From NCBI RefSeq assembly GCF_000317475.1, contig NC_019729.1, forward strand, positions 1,626,501 through 1,690,500: a DNA stretch of 64,000 nt, written 5' to 3'. The notes under the pieces are model-generated. The model saw only the letters and a list, made by a program, of their open reading frames with translations. It was not told where the DNA came from and ran no database searches. This stretch comes from Oscillatoria nigro-viridis PCC 7112. Its GTDB lineage: Bacteria > Cyanobacteriota > Cyanobacteriia > Cyanobacteriales > Microcoleaceae. How positions within the stretch are numbered: position 1 is the stretch's first letter; the number at the start of each line of letters is the position of its first letter. The position numbers and the translations under genes are program-made. This document shows, piece by piece, positions 18,992 through 28,010 of the stretch.

Positions 18992-20074
18992 ATGAGACGT
19001 TTCACTCAACTGCCGCAGTGGTGGACTTACGGACTGGTATTTCCCCTAGCGGTACTCAACTGCTGGTTAGCCCTCCTAGTCTTTGAATATTTTCGCGCCC
19101 TGATTACAGTTTTGGTAGTGGCTACAGTGCTGTCTTTTTTGCTAGATTATCCAGTGCGCTTTCTGCACAGATACGGCTTGAAGCGCGATCGAGCAATTTT
19201 GTCGGTATTGTTTTTGACTTTACTGGTATTGGTGGTTTTAGGTCTAACTCTGGCTCCCATTCTGCTAAACCAAATCACTGAACTCGCCACCCGACTGCCG
19301 ACTTGGATAGTTTCTGGCACAGAACAGATTGAAGCATTCCACAATTGGGCGGAAAATCGCAATCTCCGCATTGATGTCAGCGGTTTGACTACTCAATTGA
19401 GCGATCGACTTTCATCTCAATTGCAGTCACTCACTGGCGAAATTCTCAAATTTGGCTTGGGTGCTGCAGACGGGCTGTTGAATTTTCTCCTCACAATAGT
19501 CGTGACATTTTACTTGCTCTTGCACGGCGATCGCGTATGGGAAGGATTGTTTAAATGGTTTCCCTCCAAGCTGAGCATTCTATTGCGAGAGTTGCTGGCG
19601 CGCAGCTTCCACAACTACTTCGTCGGGCAAGCAACTTTGGCGGGTTTGATGGGACTGTCTATCACTGTTGCTTTTTTAATTTTGCGAGTTCCCTTCGGAC
19701 TTCTGTTCGGTTTGGGTGTGGGTGTAATGACTATGATTCCCTTTGGGGCACCTTTCAGTATTTGCATTGTCAGTTTGCTGATCGCATTAAACAACTTTTG
19801 GCTCGGCGTCACAGTTTTAGCTGTCGCTACAGTAATTGAGCAAATAATTGAAAGCGGGGTTGCTCCTCGGTTATTAGGCGGTTTTATCGGTCTCAATCCC
19901 GTGTGGATTTTAGTGGCGCTGCTGGTGGGCGTTAAGGTGGCAGGAGTAGCAGGTTTGTTAGTTGCTGTGCCGATGGCTGGTTTTATTAAGAATACTGTTG
20001 ATATTTTGGAAAGTTCGAGGAACAAGTCGAGGGAAATCGATTCGGTTAGTTCCATTGAACCTATGGAGCAATAA
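18992..20074 (+). CDS. AI-2E family (PerM/UPF0118) transporter
   Basis: The 360-residue integral membrane protein has about eight transmembrane segments: two near the N-terminus, then a soluble stretch (about 110-150), then clustered hydrophobic segments from about 165. The C-terminal PRLLGGFIGLNPVWILVALLVG is a family hallmark. Members export or import diverse small molecules, and the substrate here is unknown. Confidence 0.85.
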   Translation: MRRFTQLPQWWTYGLVFPLAVLNCWLALLVFEYFRALITVLVVATVLSFLLDYPVRFLHRYGLKRDRAILSVLFLTLLVLVVLGLTLAPILLNQITELATRLPTWIVSGTEQIEAFHNWAENRNLRIDVSGLTTQLSDRLSSQLQSLTGEILKFGLGAADGLLNFLLTIVVTFYLLLHGDRVWEGLFKWFPSKLSILLRELLARSFHNYFVGQATLAGLMGLSITVAFLILRVPFGLLFGLGVGVMTMIPFGAPFSICIVSLLIALNNFWLGVTVLAVATVIEQIIESGVAPRLLGGFIGLNPVWILVALLVGVKVAGVAGLLVAVPMAGFIKNTVDILESSRNKSREIDSVSSIEPMEQ

Positions 20075-20751
20075 AATTCCTCCATAGGTTCACATTTTAG
20101 ATTTGAAGAGAGTTTTTGCAGGCTATTTTGACTTAGGTTTAGTTGGTACTTTAGCTTGAGGCTTTACAGGTTTTTTACTTCCTGCTTTAGGGTGAGGCTT
20201 TCCGGTGCTTTAGCTGCTATCCTTCCTGGATGCAGGCGGGGTCAAAAACTTCGTTTCTAGGTTAACGTCGATCGCTCCCAACGAAGATTTTGCGTAGAAA
20301 CCTGGTTTTGTTGAGTCCAGGATTATTTTTGACCAAGAATTTCAAAGGTGGTACCCGCCACGCGATCGATCCGTGGCATCAATCGAAAGCATCTAAAATC
20401 TAAAATCCTTGCATCCCCCGAATTTATCTCGCGCAAGTCAATCCTTGCATCTAAAATCTCAAATCTAAAATCGAATGACTTCGGATATCAATCCTGTGAA
20501 AAGTTCGCGGGAAATGCGGAATATGCGAGCTGGCTACCGTAGTTTGTATTATCGCACTCAGACAGCAATTCGCCAGTGCCGACCCAGTTCGATCGCACTC
20601 AAAAGCTGGAATCCACAGACAATTTGCCTGCGACTGTCCGGTTTCTACCCCAGCTTGTAGGGTAAACCCCACCAGTCAAGCAGAGTTCATCAATGCTTGA
20701 ATTAAAATTAAAGAACCTTTAGTTCTAAGTTAATTAGAGTAGGTGCTAAAA
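20075..20751. other. Long intergenic region with a composite dispersed repeat
   Basis: No confident gene lies in this 677-bp stretch. Bases 20337-20476 are one copy of a composite repeat (GAATTTCAAAGGTG.. then AAAATCT heptamers) with a close relative at 34115-34253. A 61-codon frame at 20475-20660 has no recognisable features. A minus-strand Lys/Pro-rich fragment (about 20127-20212) may be a gene remnant. The htrA promoter should lie near 20690-20745. Confidence 0.45.
20337..20476. repeat. Composite dispersed repeat, copy 1
   Basis: It contains GAATTTCAAAGGTGGTACC, then CCGTGG..ATCAATC, TTTATCTCGCGCAAGTCAATC-type sequence and AAAATCT heptamers, in the same order as at 34115-34253. Confidence 0.75.
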
Positions 20752-22044
20752 ATGCAAAACCATAATTATAACTCTCCCTCTAACTCTCACCAAATCAATA
20801 CGATGTCAACCAAAAATGTCCCTGCTGACTCTCAGCGTTCTCGCCGTTTTTATTTGCCGAGAAAAATTGCTTTTTTATCTCTCCTTTTGCTCGGCTCCAC
20901 CGCAACTGTTGGGTGCAATGCCCTAACTTCTAAAGTTCCTGGAAGTTCTAACGCGATTCAAGCTCAACCTTCAACTACAGCGCCAATCTCAGCATTGCCT
21001 GCAAATATATTACCCTCTCAAGACTCTAATTTTGTCACTAAAGTTGTCCAGGAAGTCGGCCCGGCAGTGGTGCGGATCAATTCGTCTCGCACGGTGACGA
21101 ACCAAGTTCCAGATGAAATCCCCGAACAATTCCGCCGCTTCTTCGGCCCGGAATCTCCCATTCAACCGGGAAATCGGGTAGAAAGGGGTTCGGGTTCGGG
21201 TTTTGTTTTTGGTTCCGACGGCCGCATTTTGACTAACGCTCACGTTGTTGATGGCGCGGATACGGTGACGGTAAAACTGAAGGATGGCCGCGAATTTGTC
21301 GGCAAAGTTTTAGGCGTCGATACAGTTACTGATGTGGCTGTTGTTAAAATAGAAGCTAACAATTTGCCTGTGGTGAATTTGGGCAAATCTGAAGAATTAC
21401 AGCCGGGAGAATGGGCGATCGCGATCGGCAATCCCCTCGGTTTGGACAATACTGTGACTGTGGGAATTATTAGCGCTACAGGCCGTTCTAGCGCCGATGT
21501 CGGTGTTCCCGACAAGCGCGTCAGTTTCATTCAAACCGACGCTGCGATCAATCCCGGTAATTCTGGCGGCCCGCTGCTGAACCAGCGCGGCCAAGTTATC
21601 GGCATGAATACGGCGATTATTCAAGGCGCTCAAGGATTGGGTTTTGCGATTCCGATCGATCGAGCACAACAAATTGCCGACCAATTAGTAACAACAGGAA
21701 AAGCCGAACATCCTTATCTCGGCGTTCGGATGTTGAGCATTACTCCCGAAGTCAAGGCAGAATTCAATAAAAATCCCAACCCTAAATTGAGGCTGACTGA
21801 AGATAAAGGCGTGTTAGTTTTGGGAATTGTAAAAAATTCTCCGGCTGCACAAGCTGGTGTTCGCGTTGCCGATGTGATCAAGAAAATCAACGGTGCAGAA
21901 GTCAGCGATGCTGGCAGCGTACAGCAAATTGTCGAGAAAAGTACAGTGGGCAGCGATCTGCAGCTTGAATTGAGCCGAGGCGGACAACCTGTTACTGTGG
22001 CGGTGAAAGCGGGTGCTTTTCCAGCGGCCCAGAAGCAGCAGTAG
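20752..22044 (+). CDS. HtrA/Deg-type serine protease with PDZ domain
   Basis: The 430-residue protein has an N-terminal hydrophobic segment ending in TATVGC, which could be a lipobox or a signal anchor. The trypsin-like domain carries the triad His in LTNAHVV, Asp in VTDVAVVKIEA and Ser in GNSGGPLL. A PDZ domain occupies about 320-420 (KGVLVLGIVKNSPAAQAGVR). It degrades or refolds damaged periplasmic or lumenal proteins. Cyanobacteria have HhoA, HhoB and HtrA, and I cannot tell which this is. I prefer the ATG at 20752 to the GTG at 20743. Confidence 0.92.
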   Translation: MQNHNYNSPSNSHQINTMSTKNVPADSQRSRRFYLPRKIAFLSLLLLGSTATVGCNALTSKVPGSSNAIQAQPSTTAPISALPANILPSQDSNFVTKVVQEVGPAVVRINSSRTVTNQVPDEIPEQFRRFFGPESPIQPGNRVERGSGSGFVFGSDGRILTNAHVVDGADTVTVKLKDGREFVGKVLGVDTVTDVAVVKIEANNLPVVNLGKSEELQPGEWAIAIGNPLGLDNTVTVGIISATGRSSADVGVPDKRVSFIQTDAAINPGNSGGPLLNQRGQVIGMNTAIIQGAQGLGFAIPIDRAQQIADQLVTTGKAEHPYLGVRMLSITPEVKAEFNKNPNPKLRLTEDKGVLVLGIVKNSPAAQAGVRVADVIKKINGAEVSDAGSVQQIVEKSTVGSDLQLELSRGGQPVTVAVKAGAFPAAQKQQ

Positions 22045-22193
22045 AATTGTTGATTTAAACTTAGATCTTGCACGCTGAAGCAAGAGTCCGGCAGGGGTTT
22101 AAACCCCTACCTCCAAGTATCGGTCATCTCAAGAGGACTGAGACTAAGCTACTATAAATAGGAAGTGATAATCAGTCGGTTTTAACTGAGATG

Positions 22194-22302
22194 TTGCACC
22201 ATTCTCAATTAGCCTTTTCTGAACAGGCTTTTCGGGCTGTGAAGCGAGAAAATCTACTCTTTGTGGAACAGCCCGAAAAGCCTGTTCTTGAGAATGGTGC
22301 AA
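22194..22302. repeat. 109-bp palindromic MITE, copy 2
   Basis: It is the same length as, and inverted relative to, the copy at 11553-11661. The terminal inverted repeats TTGCACCATTCTCAA / TTGAGAATGGTGCAA are perfect here. It lies between htrA and the ferredoxin-MBL gene. Confidence 0.88.
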
Positions 22303-22418
22303 GATGTGAGTTTTAACAGAATTGTGCTGTGAGACGGGTTTCAACCCCCGTCGGGATGTCGGGGGTATTCGTTATAGTAAGTTACCATAATTTATATGAG
22401 TTATTAAGAGGTAGAAAA

Positions 22419-22958
22419 ATGGCTAACATTAATCGGAGGCGTACTGAAAATATTAACGGTAACTTTTATGTAGATAATACCTGCATAGACTGTGATACTT
22501 GTCGGTGGATGGCACCTGAAGTATTTACTCAAGCGGGAGAACAGTCTGCGGTTTACCACCAGCCAACTAATGAAACTGAAGAAATGCGATCGCTCGCGGC
22601 TCTTTTGTCTTGTCCCACAAGTTCGATCGGCACTGTAGAAAAACCCCAAAGCATCAAACAAGCTCAGCAACTTTTACCCGCACTCGTAGCAGAAAATGTC
22701 TATCACTGCGGCTACCACTCCGAGAAATCCTACGCCGCAGCCAGCTATTTAATTGTCCGCCCCGAAGGAAACATTTTAGTTGATTCTCCCCGTTTTGTGC
22801 CGCCGCTAGTCAAAAACATAGAAGCAATGGGCGGCATTCGCTATATGTACTTGACTCACCGCGATGATGTGGCCGACCATCAACAATACCGCGATCGTTT
22901 TGGGTGCGATCGCATTCTCCATGCTGACGAAATTAACGCGGGTACTCGCAGTGTAGAA
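22419..22958 (+). pseudogene. 5' part of a ferredoxin-like/MBL-fold hydrolase gene, split by an IS
   Basis: From ATG 22419 the frame encodes a 4Fe-4S-type segment (TCIDCDTCRWMAPEVF) followed by the start of a metallo-beta-lactamase domain (YLTHRDDVADH, a variant of the HxHxDH metal motif). At 22958 an ISKra4 element interrupts it, and the rest is at 24147-24479. Removing the IS and one copy of the 8-bp duplication gives a continuous 290-residue frame (AGTRSVEIQLSGSE across the join). The upstream in-frame ATG at 22329 is less likely. Confidence 0.88.
22951..22958. repeat. 8-bp target-site duplication, left copy
   Basis: GTGTAGAA directly precedes the IS end and is repeated at 24139-24146 after the other end. 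Confidence 0.9.
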
Positions 22959-24138
22959 GGGTGCATCTCACTTTTGCGAATGTGTCAAAAAAGAGTTAAA
23001 ATGAAAAAGCTAGTAAAATCGTCAAATAAAGATGAGGTAAATAAAATGACACCCTCAGACCAACAACAACTAAAAGCCCACTTAAAAGCGGTAGCAAAAA
23101 TTCTTTACAGAAATACAGAGCCAACTGAGTTAAAAACTTTTGAAAGTATAGAAAAAGCAGTCCGTCAGAAAATGTTATCAGAGGTTGGTCCAGAAATAGG
23201 TAGCTTTTTTTTTCAGCAGTATCAGGAATTCAAACAGGAAAACCCCGAAAAATAAAATCAATAATCGGATCGCTCGACATTACAGATAATCAGGCAAAAT
23301 ATTTTGGCTTAAAAGCTTACAGTCAATTTAGTCCCCTGATGGAAAATTGCTGTCTTTTAATCAGTGCTAACGAATCTTATCAAATGGCAGAAAAAGATTT
23401 GGAAAAATTTACTGGGATCAAAATTTCTCACAGTACATTACAAAGATTAGTCAAAAGACAAGAATTGGAATTGCCTACATCTCAACAAGGAGTCAAAGAA
23501 ATTACATTGGATGGCGGTAAAGTCAGACTACGCAACGCAACCAAGGGCGAGAGCTGTTACTGGAAAGACTATAAAGCCGTGTGTTTAGATAATATTTATG
23601 CGGGAGCGTTTTTTCAAAATAATCAAGATTTAATTGATTGGACTAATAGCCAAAAATTACTACATCCTATGTATTGCCTCGGAGATGGCCATGCCGGAAT
23701 TTGGAACATATTTAAAGAAATTGGAGACAATGAACAAAGACAAGAAATCTTAGATTGGTATCATCTGAAAGAAAATCTCTACAAGGTAGGGGGTTCAATA
23801 AAACGATTGAAATTAGCCGAAAATATGTTATGGCAAGGCAAAGTTGATGAAGTTATAAATTTATTTAAAGACTTTAAAGGTCAAGCATTTAAAACGTTTT
23901 GCAATTATTTAGATACCCATCGCTGCCGAATAGTAAATTACCAATACTACAAAGAAGAATCCATAAGTTCGATTGGTTCTGGAACAGTGGAATCAACAAT
24001 AAAACGCATTGGATTAAGGGTAAAAATATCGGGAGCGCAATGGAATATTGAGAACGTTTCCTCTATGCTTGCTCTTCGCTGTGCTTATCTCAACGGTCAA
24101 CTTTCAATTTGATGTATGTGCCAAAGTGAGATGCACCC
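22959..24138 (+). mobile_element. ISKra4-family insertion sequence (1180 bp)
   Basis: The terminal inverted repeats start GGGTGCATCTCACTTT and continue with mismatches for about 30 bp. An 8-bp duplication GTGTAGAA flanks the element. Inside is a transposase in two overlapping frames. The intact duplication suggests a fairly recent insertion. Confidence 0.92.
23046..24112 (+). CDS. ISKra4-family transposase, two frames joined by a -1 shift
   Basis: The first frame (MTPSDQQQLKAHLKAVAK...) ends at 23255. The second continues KIKSIIGSLDITDNQ and ends at 24112. They are related by a -1 step at the A5 run 23248-23252 (GAAAAAT). This could be programmed slippage or a mutation. The second frame carries DDE-type residues: ITLDGGKVRL (D), CLGDGHAGIW (D) and GSGTVESTIKR (E). 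A start at 23000 is also possible for the first frame. Confidence 0.8.
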
Positions 24139-24146
24139 GTGTAGAA
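24139..24146. repeat. 8-bp target-site duplication, right copy
   Basis: GTGTAGAA, identical to 22951-22958. Confidence 0.9.
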
Positions 24147-24479
24147 ATTCAATTGTCTGGTAGCGAACCGCATCAAATCGCAGATGATTTGTTGATTATT
24201 TCTGTACCTGGTCACACGAAAGGTCACACAGTTTTGCTTTACAATAACAAGTTTTTGTTCACCGGCGATCATCTTGCTTGGTCGGAAAGTTGGCAGCAGC
24301 TAGTTGGCTTTCGCGAAGTCTGTTGGTATTCTTGGCCGGAACAAATCAAATCAATGCAGAATTTGGCTAATTACTCGTTTGAATGGGTCTTGCCGGGACA
24401 CGGCCGCAGGTATAATGCCGATCGACAAACAATGAGCAATCAAATGCAAAAGTGTATTGCTTGGATGCTCGATGCTTAA
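24147..24479 (+). pseudogene. 3' part of the split ferredoxin-like/MBL-fold hydrolase gene
   Basis: It encodes the rest of the metallo-beta-lactamase domain: IISVPGHTKGHTVLLY (metal-binding His), FTGDHLAW (bridging Asp) and WVLPGHGRRY (last His). It ends at 24479. It has no start of its own and depended on the 5' part at 22419-22958. Confidence 0.88.
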
Positions 24480-24617
24480 TGCGATCGGGTTCATAACTCC
24501 GACTCGGCCAGATTCATTTGACCTTCATCATCCAGGATACAAGCCCCCGGATTCATCCGTCCAGAAATAAAAAACCTGTATCCGATGAAGGAGTCCCCCG
24601 AATTTATCCGTGGGGTC

Positions 24618-24652
24618 AATCTAAAATCTAAAATCTAAAATCTAAAATCGAT
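24618..24652. repeat. Tandem AAAATCT heptamers flanked by GTCAATC / GATTGAC
   Basis: About four heptamers lie between GTCAATC and its inverse GATTGAC, downstream of the radical-SAM operon stop. The copies at 34190-34253 and 35810-35858 have a similar arrangement. Confidence 0.75.
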
Positions 24653-25260
24653 TGACCCCGGTAGCCTGTGAAAATCCGACTGCCATCTTTGAGAATATGA
24701 ATCTCCATCCGATCGCTCGACCAAGTGAGTCGATCCCCAAAAGCAGGATTGAAAAGATGGACGCGCTGGTTGCTGGAAGAAACGAGAGAATCGGGTGAGT
24801 TGACTGCCAAAGACTGCACGTAGGCACCATCGATTAAAATATCGAGTTGTTCGAGCAACTCCTCAGCACCGGCGGGCCCCTGTTGGGATCGCAATTGTTC
24901 TAACGTGAAGCCAGTAAACGACATGACATTTAATCCTGCTGCTTTGACTTGGCGTGCCAAATCTGCCAAGGCTGCAGCTTGCCAAAAAGGTTCTCCGCCC
25001 GAAAAAGTGACGCCTTGATTGCGAGGATTGCTGAGAATCTGCTGGACAAGGGCATCAACGCTGATTAGTCGATCGATCTCAAAGGACCAGGAAGCCGGAT
25101 TAAAGCAGCCCGGACACTCCCGCAGACATCCCTGCACCCAGATCGCGGCTCGACAACCAGGCCCATTCACTTCCGACTCGTCTACATATCCCATGATGTT
25201 GAGATAGCCAGGGGGAATGTCTAAAAGCTGAAAATATGGGTTTGTTTTCTGAGGTTTCAT
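24628..25260 (-). CDS. NrdG-like 4Fe-4S radical-SAM activating protein
   Basis: The 210-residue protein has the radical-SAM cluster motif GCLRECPGC (CxxxCxxC), FSGGEPF for SAM binding, and a layout like the anaerobic ribonucleotide reductase or pyruvate formate-lyase activases. No nrdD or pfl partner is present in the window, so the target is unknown. Its start (25260) overlaps the stop of the upstream radical-SAM gene by 4 bp, implying translational coupling. It is the last gene of a minus-strand run that begins near 28385. Confidence 0.8.
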   Translation of the reverse strand: MKPQKTNPYFQLLDIPPGYLNIMGYVDESEVNGPGCRAAIWVQGCLRECPGCFNPASWSFEIDRLISVDALVQQILSNPRNQGVTFSGGEPFWQAAALADLARQVKAAGLNVMSFTGFTLEQLRSQQGPAGAEELLEQLDILIDGAYVQSLAVNSPDSLVSSSNQRVHLFNPAFGDRLTWSSDRMEIHILKDGSRIFTGYRGQSILDFRF

Positions 25261-26072
25261 CGGTTCTCTCCCTCTTGTTTTAATAATGGGTAACGCACTG
25301 GAATTCCTGTGACACGTTCAATGCGATCGGCAAAAACCTGTAGCACTTCAGGATTGACTTGCTTCAGTTGCCTTGTCGGATACAAACAGGCATTGGGCGG
25401 ATCGTTCCCTCGTGCTTCTAGCTGATGCGTCAGGGGGCAAAGTCGCGTCGGCGTGTTGAGTTGGATTTCGTCGGGCAGTAATGCTTGCATCCGCCGGATG
25501 TACTCTGCCCGATCCTGTTCGTTCCACTCGGTGAGTAGCATCGTCTGAATGGCCAGGTGTCCTGAATAGAGTTGGCGAAATTGAAGTAAACCGGCCCAAA
25601 TGTCCAGGAGGTTGATGCTTGGCATGGGGCGATTGATGCGACAGAATGATTCAGCAGCAATGGCATCAACTTTGACAGCTACCCAATCGGCGATCGCCAG
25701 TTCCTCACACACCGCGCGATCGTTCAGCAAACTGCCGTTTGTCAATACGCCAACGGGCTTCCCGGTCATCTCCTTCACCATAACCAGAATTTCGCCTAAA
25801 TTCAGCGCCAGAGTTGGCTCACCGCTACCGCTGAGGGTGATGGTGTTCGCATCGCAGACTGAGAAAGATTGCAGATCCTGTTGAATTTTCTGAGTCGGGA
25901 CAAAAACCTGGCGATTGCAAGTCTGGTGTTCAATCTCACCTAACTGGCAATACACGCAGTTAAACGAGCAACTAGAATCAGGCCCGATCGGATCGATCCC
26001 TAGCGATCGCCCAAAGCGCCAGGATTGCACAGGACCGTAAACAGAAGTGGAGGGTGTAGTGACTGTAGACAT
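25257..26072 (-). CDS. Radical-SAM protein (COG0731/TYW1-like family)
   Basis: The 271-residue protein carries CSFNCVYC (CxxxCxxC), TLSGSGEPTLAL and VLTNGSLL, all standard radical-SAM positions. I start at 26072 (MSTVTTPSTSVYG) because the frame upstream to 26204 has no family resemblance and would overlap the desaturase. The reaction is not known. It may supply radical chemistry needed without oxygen together with the coupled NrdG-like gene. Confidence 0.82.
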   Translation of the reverse strand: MSTVTTPSTSVYGPVQSWRFGRSLGIDPIGPDSSCSFNCVYCQLGEIEHQTCNRQVFVPTQKIQQDLQSFSVCDANTITLSGSGEPTLALNLGEILVMVKEMTGKPVGVLTNGSLLNDRAVCEELAIADWVAVKVDAIAAESFCRINRPMPSINLLDIWAGLLQFRQLYSGHLAIQTMLLTEWNEQDRAEYIRRMQALLPDEIQLNTPTRLCPLTHQLEARGNDPPNACLYPTRQLKQVNPEVLQVFADRIERVTGIPVRYPLLKQEGENR

Positions 26073-26119
26073 CGCTTCAGATCGATCTCCATATATTTTT
26101 GATTTTAAGGTATGCCATT

Positions 26120-26950
26120 TTAAGTTGGTGGCATCACCACTTTTTGGGCGATACCCAATCTCTTTAACAGCCAAATTGCCCACCAGGTAGGATCGTACTC
26201 CCACCAGCGCCAGCCTGCTTTGGCAACGTTAGGATGGGCGTGGTGGTTATTGTGCCAACCTTCGCCATAGGTGAGAACAGCCGCCCACCAAAGATTGCGT
26301 GAGTTGTCATTTGTGTCAAAGGTACGGTATCCCCACAGGTGAGTGACCGAGTTAATAAACCAGGTGCTATGCCAGAGTAAAACAGCTCGGACAAACATAC
26401 CCCAGATGACAAACGACCATCCCCCCAGCGCATACAGCAGTAAACCCAGCGGGATTTGCAGCAGCAAAAAGTTTCGATTCAGCCAGCAATAAAATCGATC
26501 GCGTGCCAGATCGGGGGCAAACCGCTGGTACTGTTCATAATCGAAGAATTCTGAATTTGGGTAAAAAATCCACAGCATATGGCTCCACCAGAACCCCCGA
26601 CGGGCAGAGTAGGGATCTTTATCGACATCTTCGGTATAGGCGTGGTGCAGCCGATGACCCGCCACCCAGAAAATAGGCCCTCCTTGTAAAGCAGTGGCAC
26701 CGATCAGGGCGATCGCGTATTCCAGCCCTTTAGGCACCTGAAAACTGCGATGGCTCAATAGGCGGTGATAGCCCAAACAAATGCCAATACTGCCAAATAA
26801 CCAGTGCAAAAAGAGGGTCATCCCCAAGGCAGACCAGGAGAAGCACCAGGGTGCTAAAAGTGCGAGAGCATGAATTGTGGTGAAAAAGAATACCGCAGTC
26901 CAATCCAGTGGATATCGAGTCGGATTTGTTGGCAACAGTTTAGCGGTCAT
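26120..26950 (-). CDS. Delta9-type acyl-lipid/acyl-CoA desaturase (DesC-like)
   Basis: The 276-residue membrane di-iron enzyme has three histidine boxes: HRLLSH (62-67), HRLHH (99-103) and HNNHH (about 234-238). Hydrophobic segments lie between them, as in cyanobacterial DesC and stearoyl-CoA desaturases. It introduces the first double bond in fatty acids and needs O2. A desaturase gene (desF) has been linked to the ChlR low-oxygen regulon in Synechococcus, and its place in this island suggests a similar role here, which is inference. Confidence 0.9.
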   Translation of the reverse strand: MTAKLLPTNPTRYPLDWTAVFFFTTIHALALLAPWCFSWSALGMTLFLHWLFGSIGICLGYHRLLSHRSFQVPKGLEYAIALIGATALQGGPIFWVAGHRLHHAYTEDVDKDPYSARRGFWWSHMLWIFYPNSEFFDYEQYQRFAPDLARDRFYCWLNRNFLLLQIPLGLLLYALGGWSFVIWGMFVRAVLLWHSTWFINSVTHLWGYRTFDTNDNSRNLWWAAVLTYGEGWHNNHHAHPNVAKAGWRWWEYDPTWWAIWLLKRLGIAQKVVMPPT

Positions 26951-27056
26951 TAATTACCTCACAAAACAACAAATTACGCAGATGGGTAAATCCATCGCCA
27001 GCAAGACTGGAAATAAACATTTAGAAAAACTCAACATCGATCGATTCCAGCAAGAC

Positions 27057-27206
27057 TCAGCCTGTTGTTCCGTTTGTGGCTTCACTTGCTACTTCGATCC
27101 CAAGCTGCGATCGCTGAAAGCGCGCCTTGGGCGATCGCAGCGCCACCCGCAGCGCCACCCACGTCTGTTCGTCGGTTTCAATCAGATTTGTTTGGATATC
27201 ATTCAT
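27057..27206 (-). CDS. Possible 49-residue protein downstream of petC
   Basis: An ATG 4 bp after the petC stop opens a 49-codon frame (MNDIQTNLIETDEQTWVAL...). The region contains a direct repeat GGTGGCGCTGCG. No family is recognised. The tight spacing to petC favours a real gene, but the lack of any known motif and the repeat argue for caution. Confidence 0.35.
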   Translation of the reverse strand: MNDIQTNLIETDEQTWVALRVALRSPKARFQRSQLGIEVASEATNGTTG

Positions 27207-27208
27207 GG

Positions 27209-27742
27209 CTAAACCCACCAGGGTTTTTTTCCCGTGCGGGGATCGGTTTCTTTCCACGGAGAAATCCAAATCGCCTCTTCTGCGACAGCCACGCGGACGA
27301 GTTTAAGGGGAAGAGGTGCTGGGCCGCGTACTACTGTGCCCTCTGGGTCATAGCGAGAACCGTGACAGGGACATTGAAATTGATTGTCATTGGGATTCCA
27401 AGGGAAAGTACAGCCCAAGTGGGTGCAGTTATCGACAATCCCCCAAGGATGGAGCGTACCATCTTCTCTGACGGTGAGGTAGGTAGGTTCCCCAGCCAAT
27501 CCGGCAACTAAGGCGCGAGTTCCAAGGGGGTATGCTAAAATCTGGCTGGCCGGAATCAGATTTCCGTAAATATCTTTAGCGAGAAGCGAGCCATCTTCAC
27601 TCCCCTCTGCTGGCGGAACAAAGAATTTGGCTGCAGGATAAAGAGCCGCAGTAGCTGTGGCGGCGACAGCGGCTCCTGTGAGAAAGTTGAGTAGCTGCCT
27701 TCTGGACATTAAAGGATTTTCGAGTGGGATACTTTCTTCCAT
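27209..27742 (-). CDS. petC: Accessory Rieske iron-sulfur protein (PetC paralogue)
   Basis: The 177-residue protein has a twin-arginine start ([12 protein letters not shown]), one membrane anchor (about 20-42) and a Rieske domain with CTHLGC (C106, H108, C111) and CPCHGS (C124, C126, H127). It matches the cytochrome b6f Rieske subunit. The canonical petC normally sits with petA. Here it is next to DUF2892 and DUF4405 genes in a low-oxygen cluster, so it is likely a minor, condition-specific PetC, which is inferred from context. An internal ATG at residue 12 is an alternative start. Confidence 0.88.
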   Translation of the reverse strand: MEESIPLENPLMSRRQLLNFLTGAAVAATATAALYPAAKFFVPPAEGSEDGSLLAKDIYGNLIPASQILAYPLGTRALVAGLAGEPTYLTVREDGTLHPWGIVDNCTHLGCTFPWNPNDNQFQCPCHGSRYDPEGTVVRGPAPLPLKLVRVAVAEEAIWISPWKETDPRTGKKPWWV

Positions 27743-27763
27743 TTCTCATCTCCGGGTGCAGAC

Positions 27764-27979
27764 TTAATATTTTTGGGGATGCTGGGTTTTAGTATTAATG
27801 CCTAGCCAGCTATAGAGCGGACAAGTTCCAATTAAAGCTGTCAGGGCAGGAATAATTGAAAGAATTCCTAATCCGATTCCTAATGCCGAACCTCCATAAA
27901 CACCAAAGCCGAGGTAAAGCAGTACGCCTGCTAAACTAAAGCGGATGAGGCGATCGAGCATACCCACATTATTAAACAT
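27764..27979 (-). CDS. DUF2892 (YgaP-like) small membrane protein
   Basis: The 71-residue protein begins MFNNVGMLDRLIRFSLAG and has two hydrophobic stretches (about 13-30 and 33-55), ending in GTCPLYSWLGINT, the DUF2892 signature. A strong ribosome-binding site (AAGGAGG) precedes the ATG at 27979. The longer frame to 28132 is not needed. It lies between petC and a DUF4405 gene on the same strand. The function is unknown. Related domains occur in rhodanese and redox contexts. Confidence 0.85.
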   Translation of the reverse strand: MFNNVGMLDRLIRFSLAGVLLYLGFGVYGGSALGIGLGILSIIPALTALIGTCPLYSWLGINTKTQHPQKY

Positions 27980-28010
27980 GGCGATCCTCCTTGAGAGACT
28001 CGAATTTTTT

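Noticed and set aside
20127-20212. Minus-strand Lys/Pro-rich fragment ending in a stop
   Set aside because: A stop lies just upstream and there is no start codon, so at most it is a remnant tail.
20475-20660. 61-codon plus-strand frame after AAAATCT repeats
   Set aside because: No ribosome-binding site, no motif and no neighbour link.
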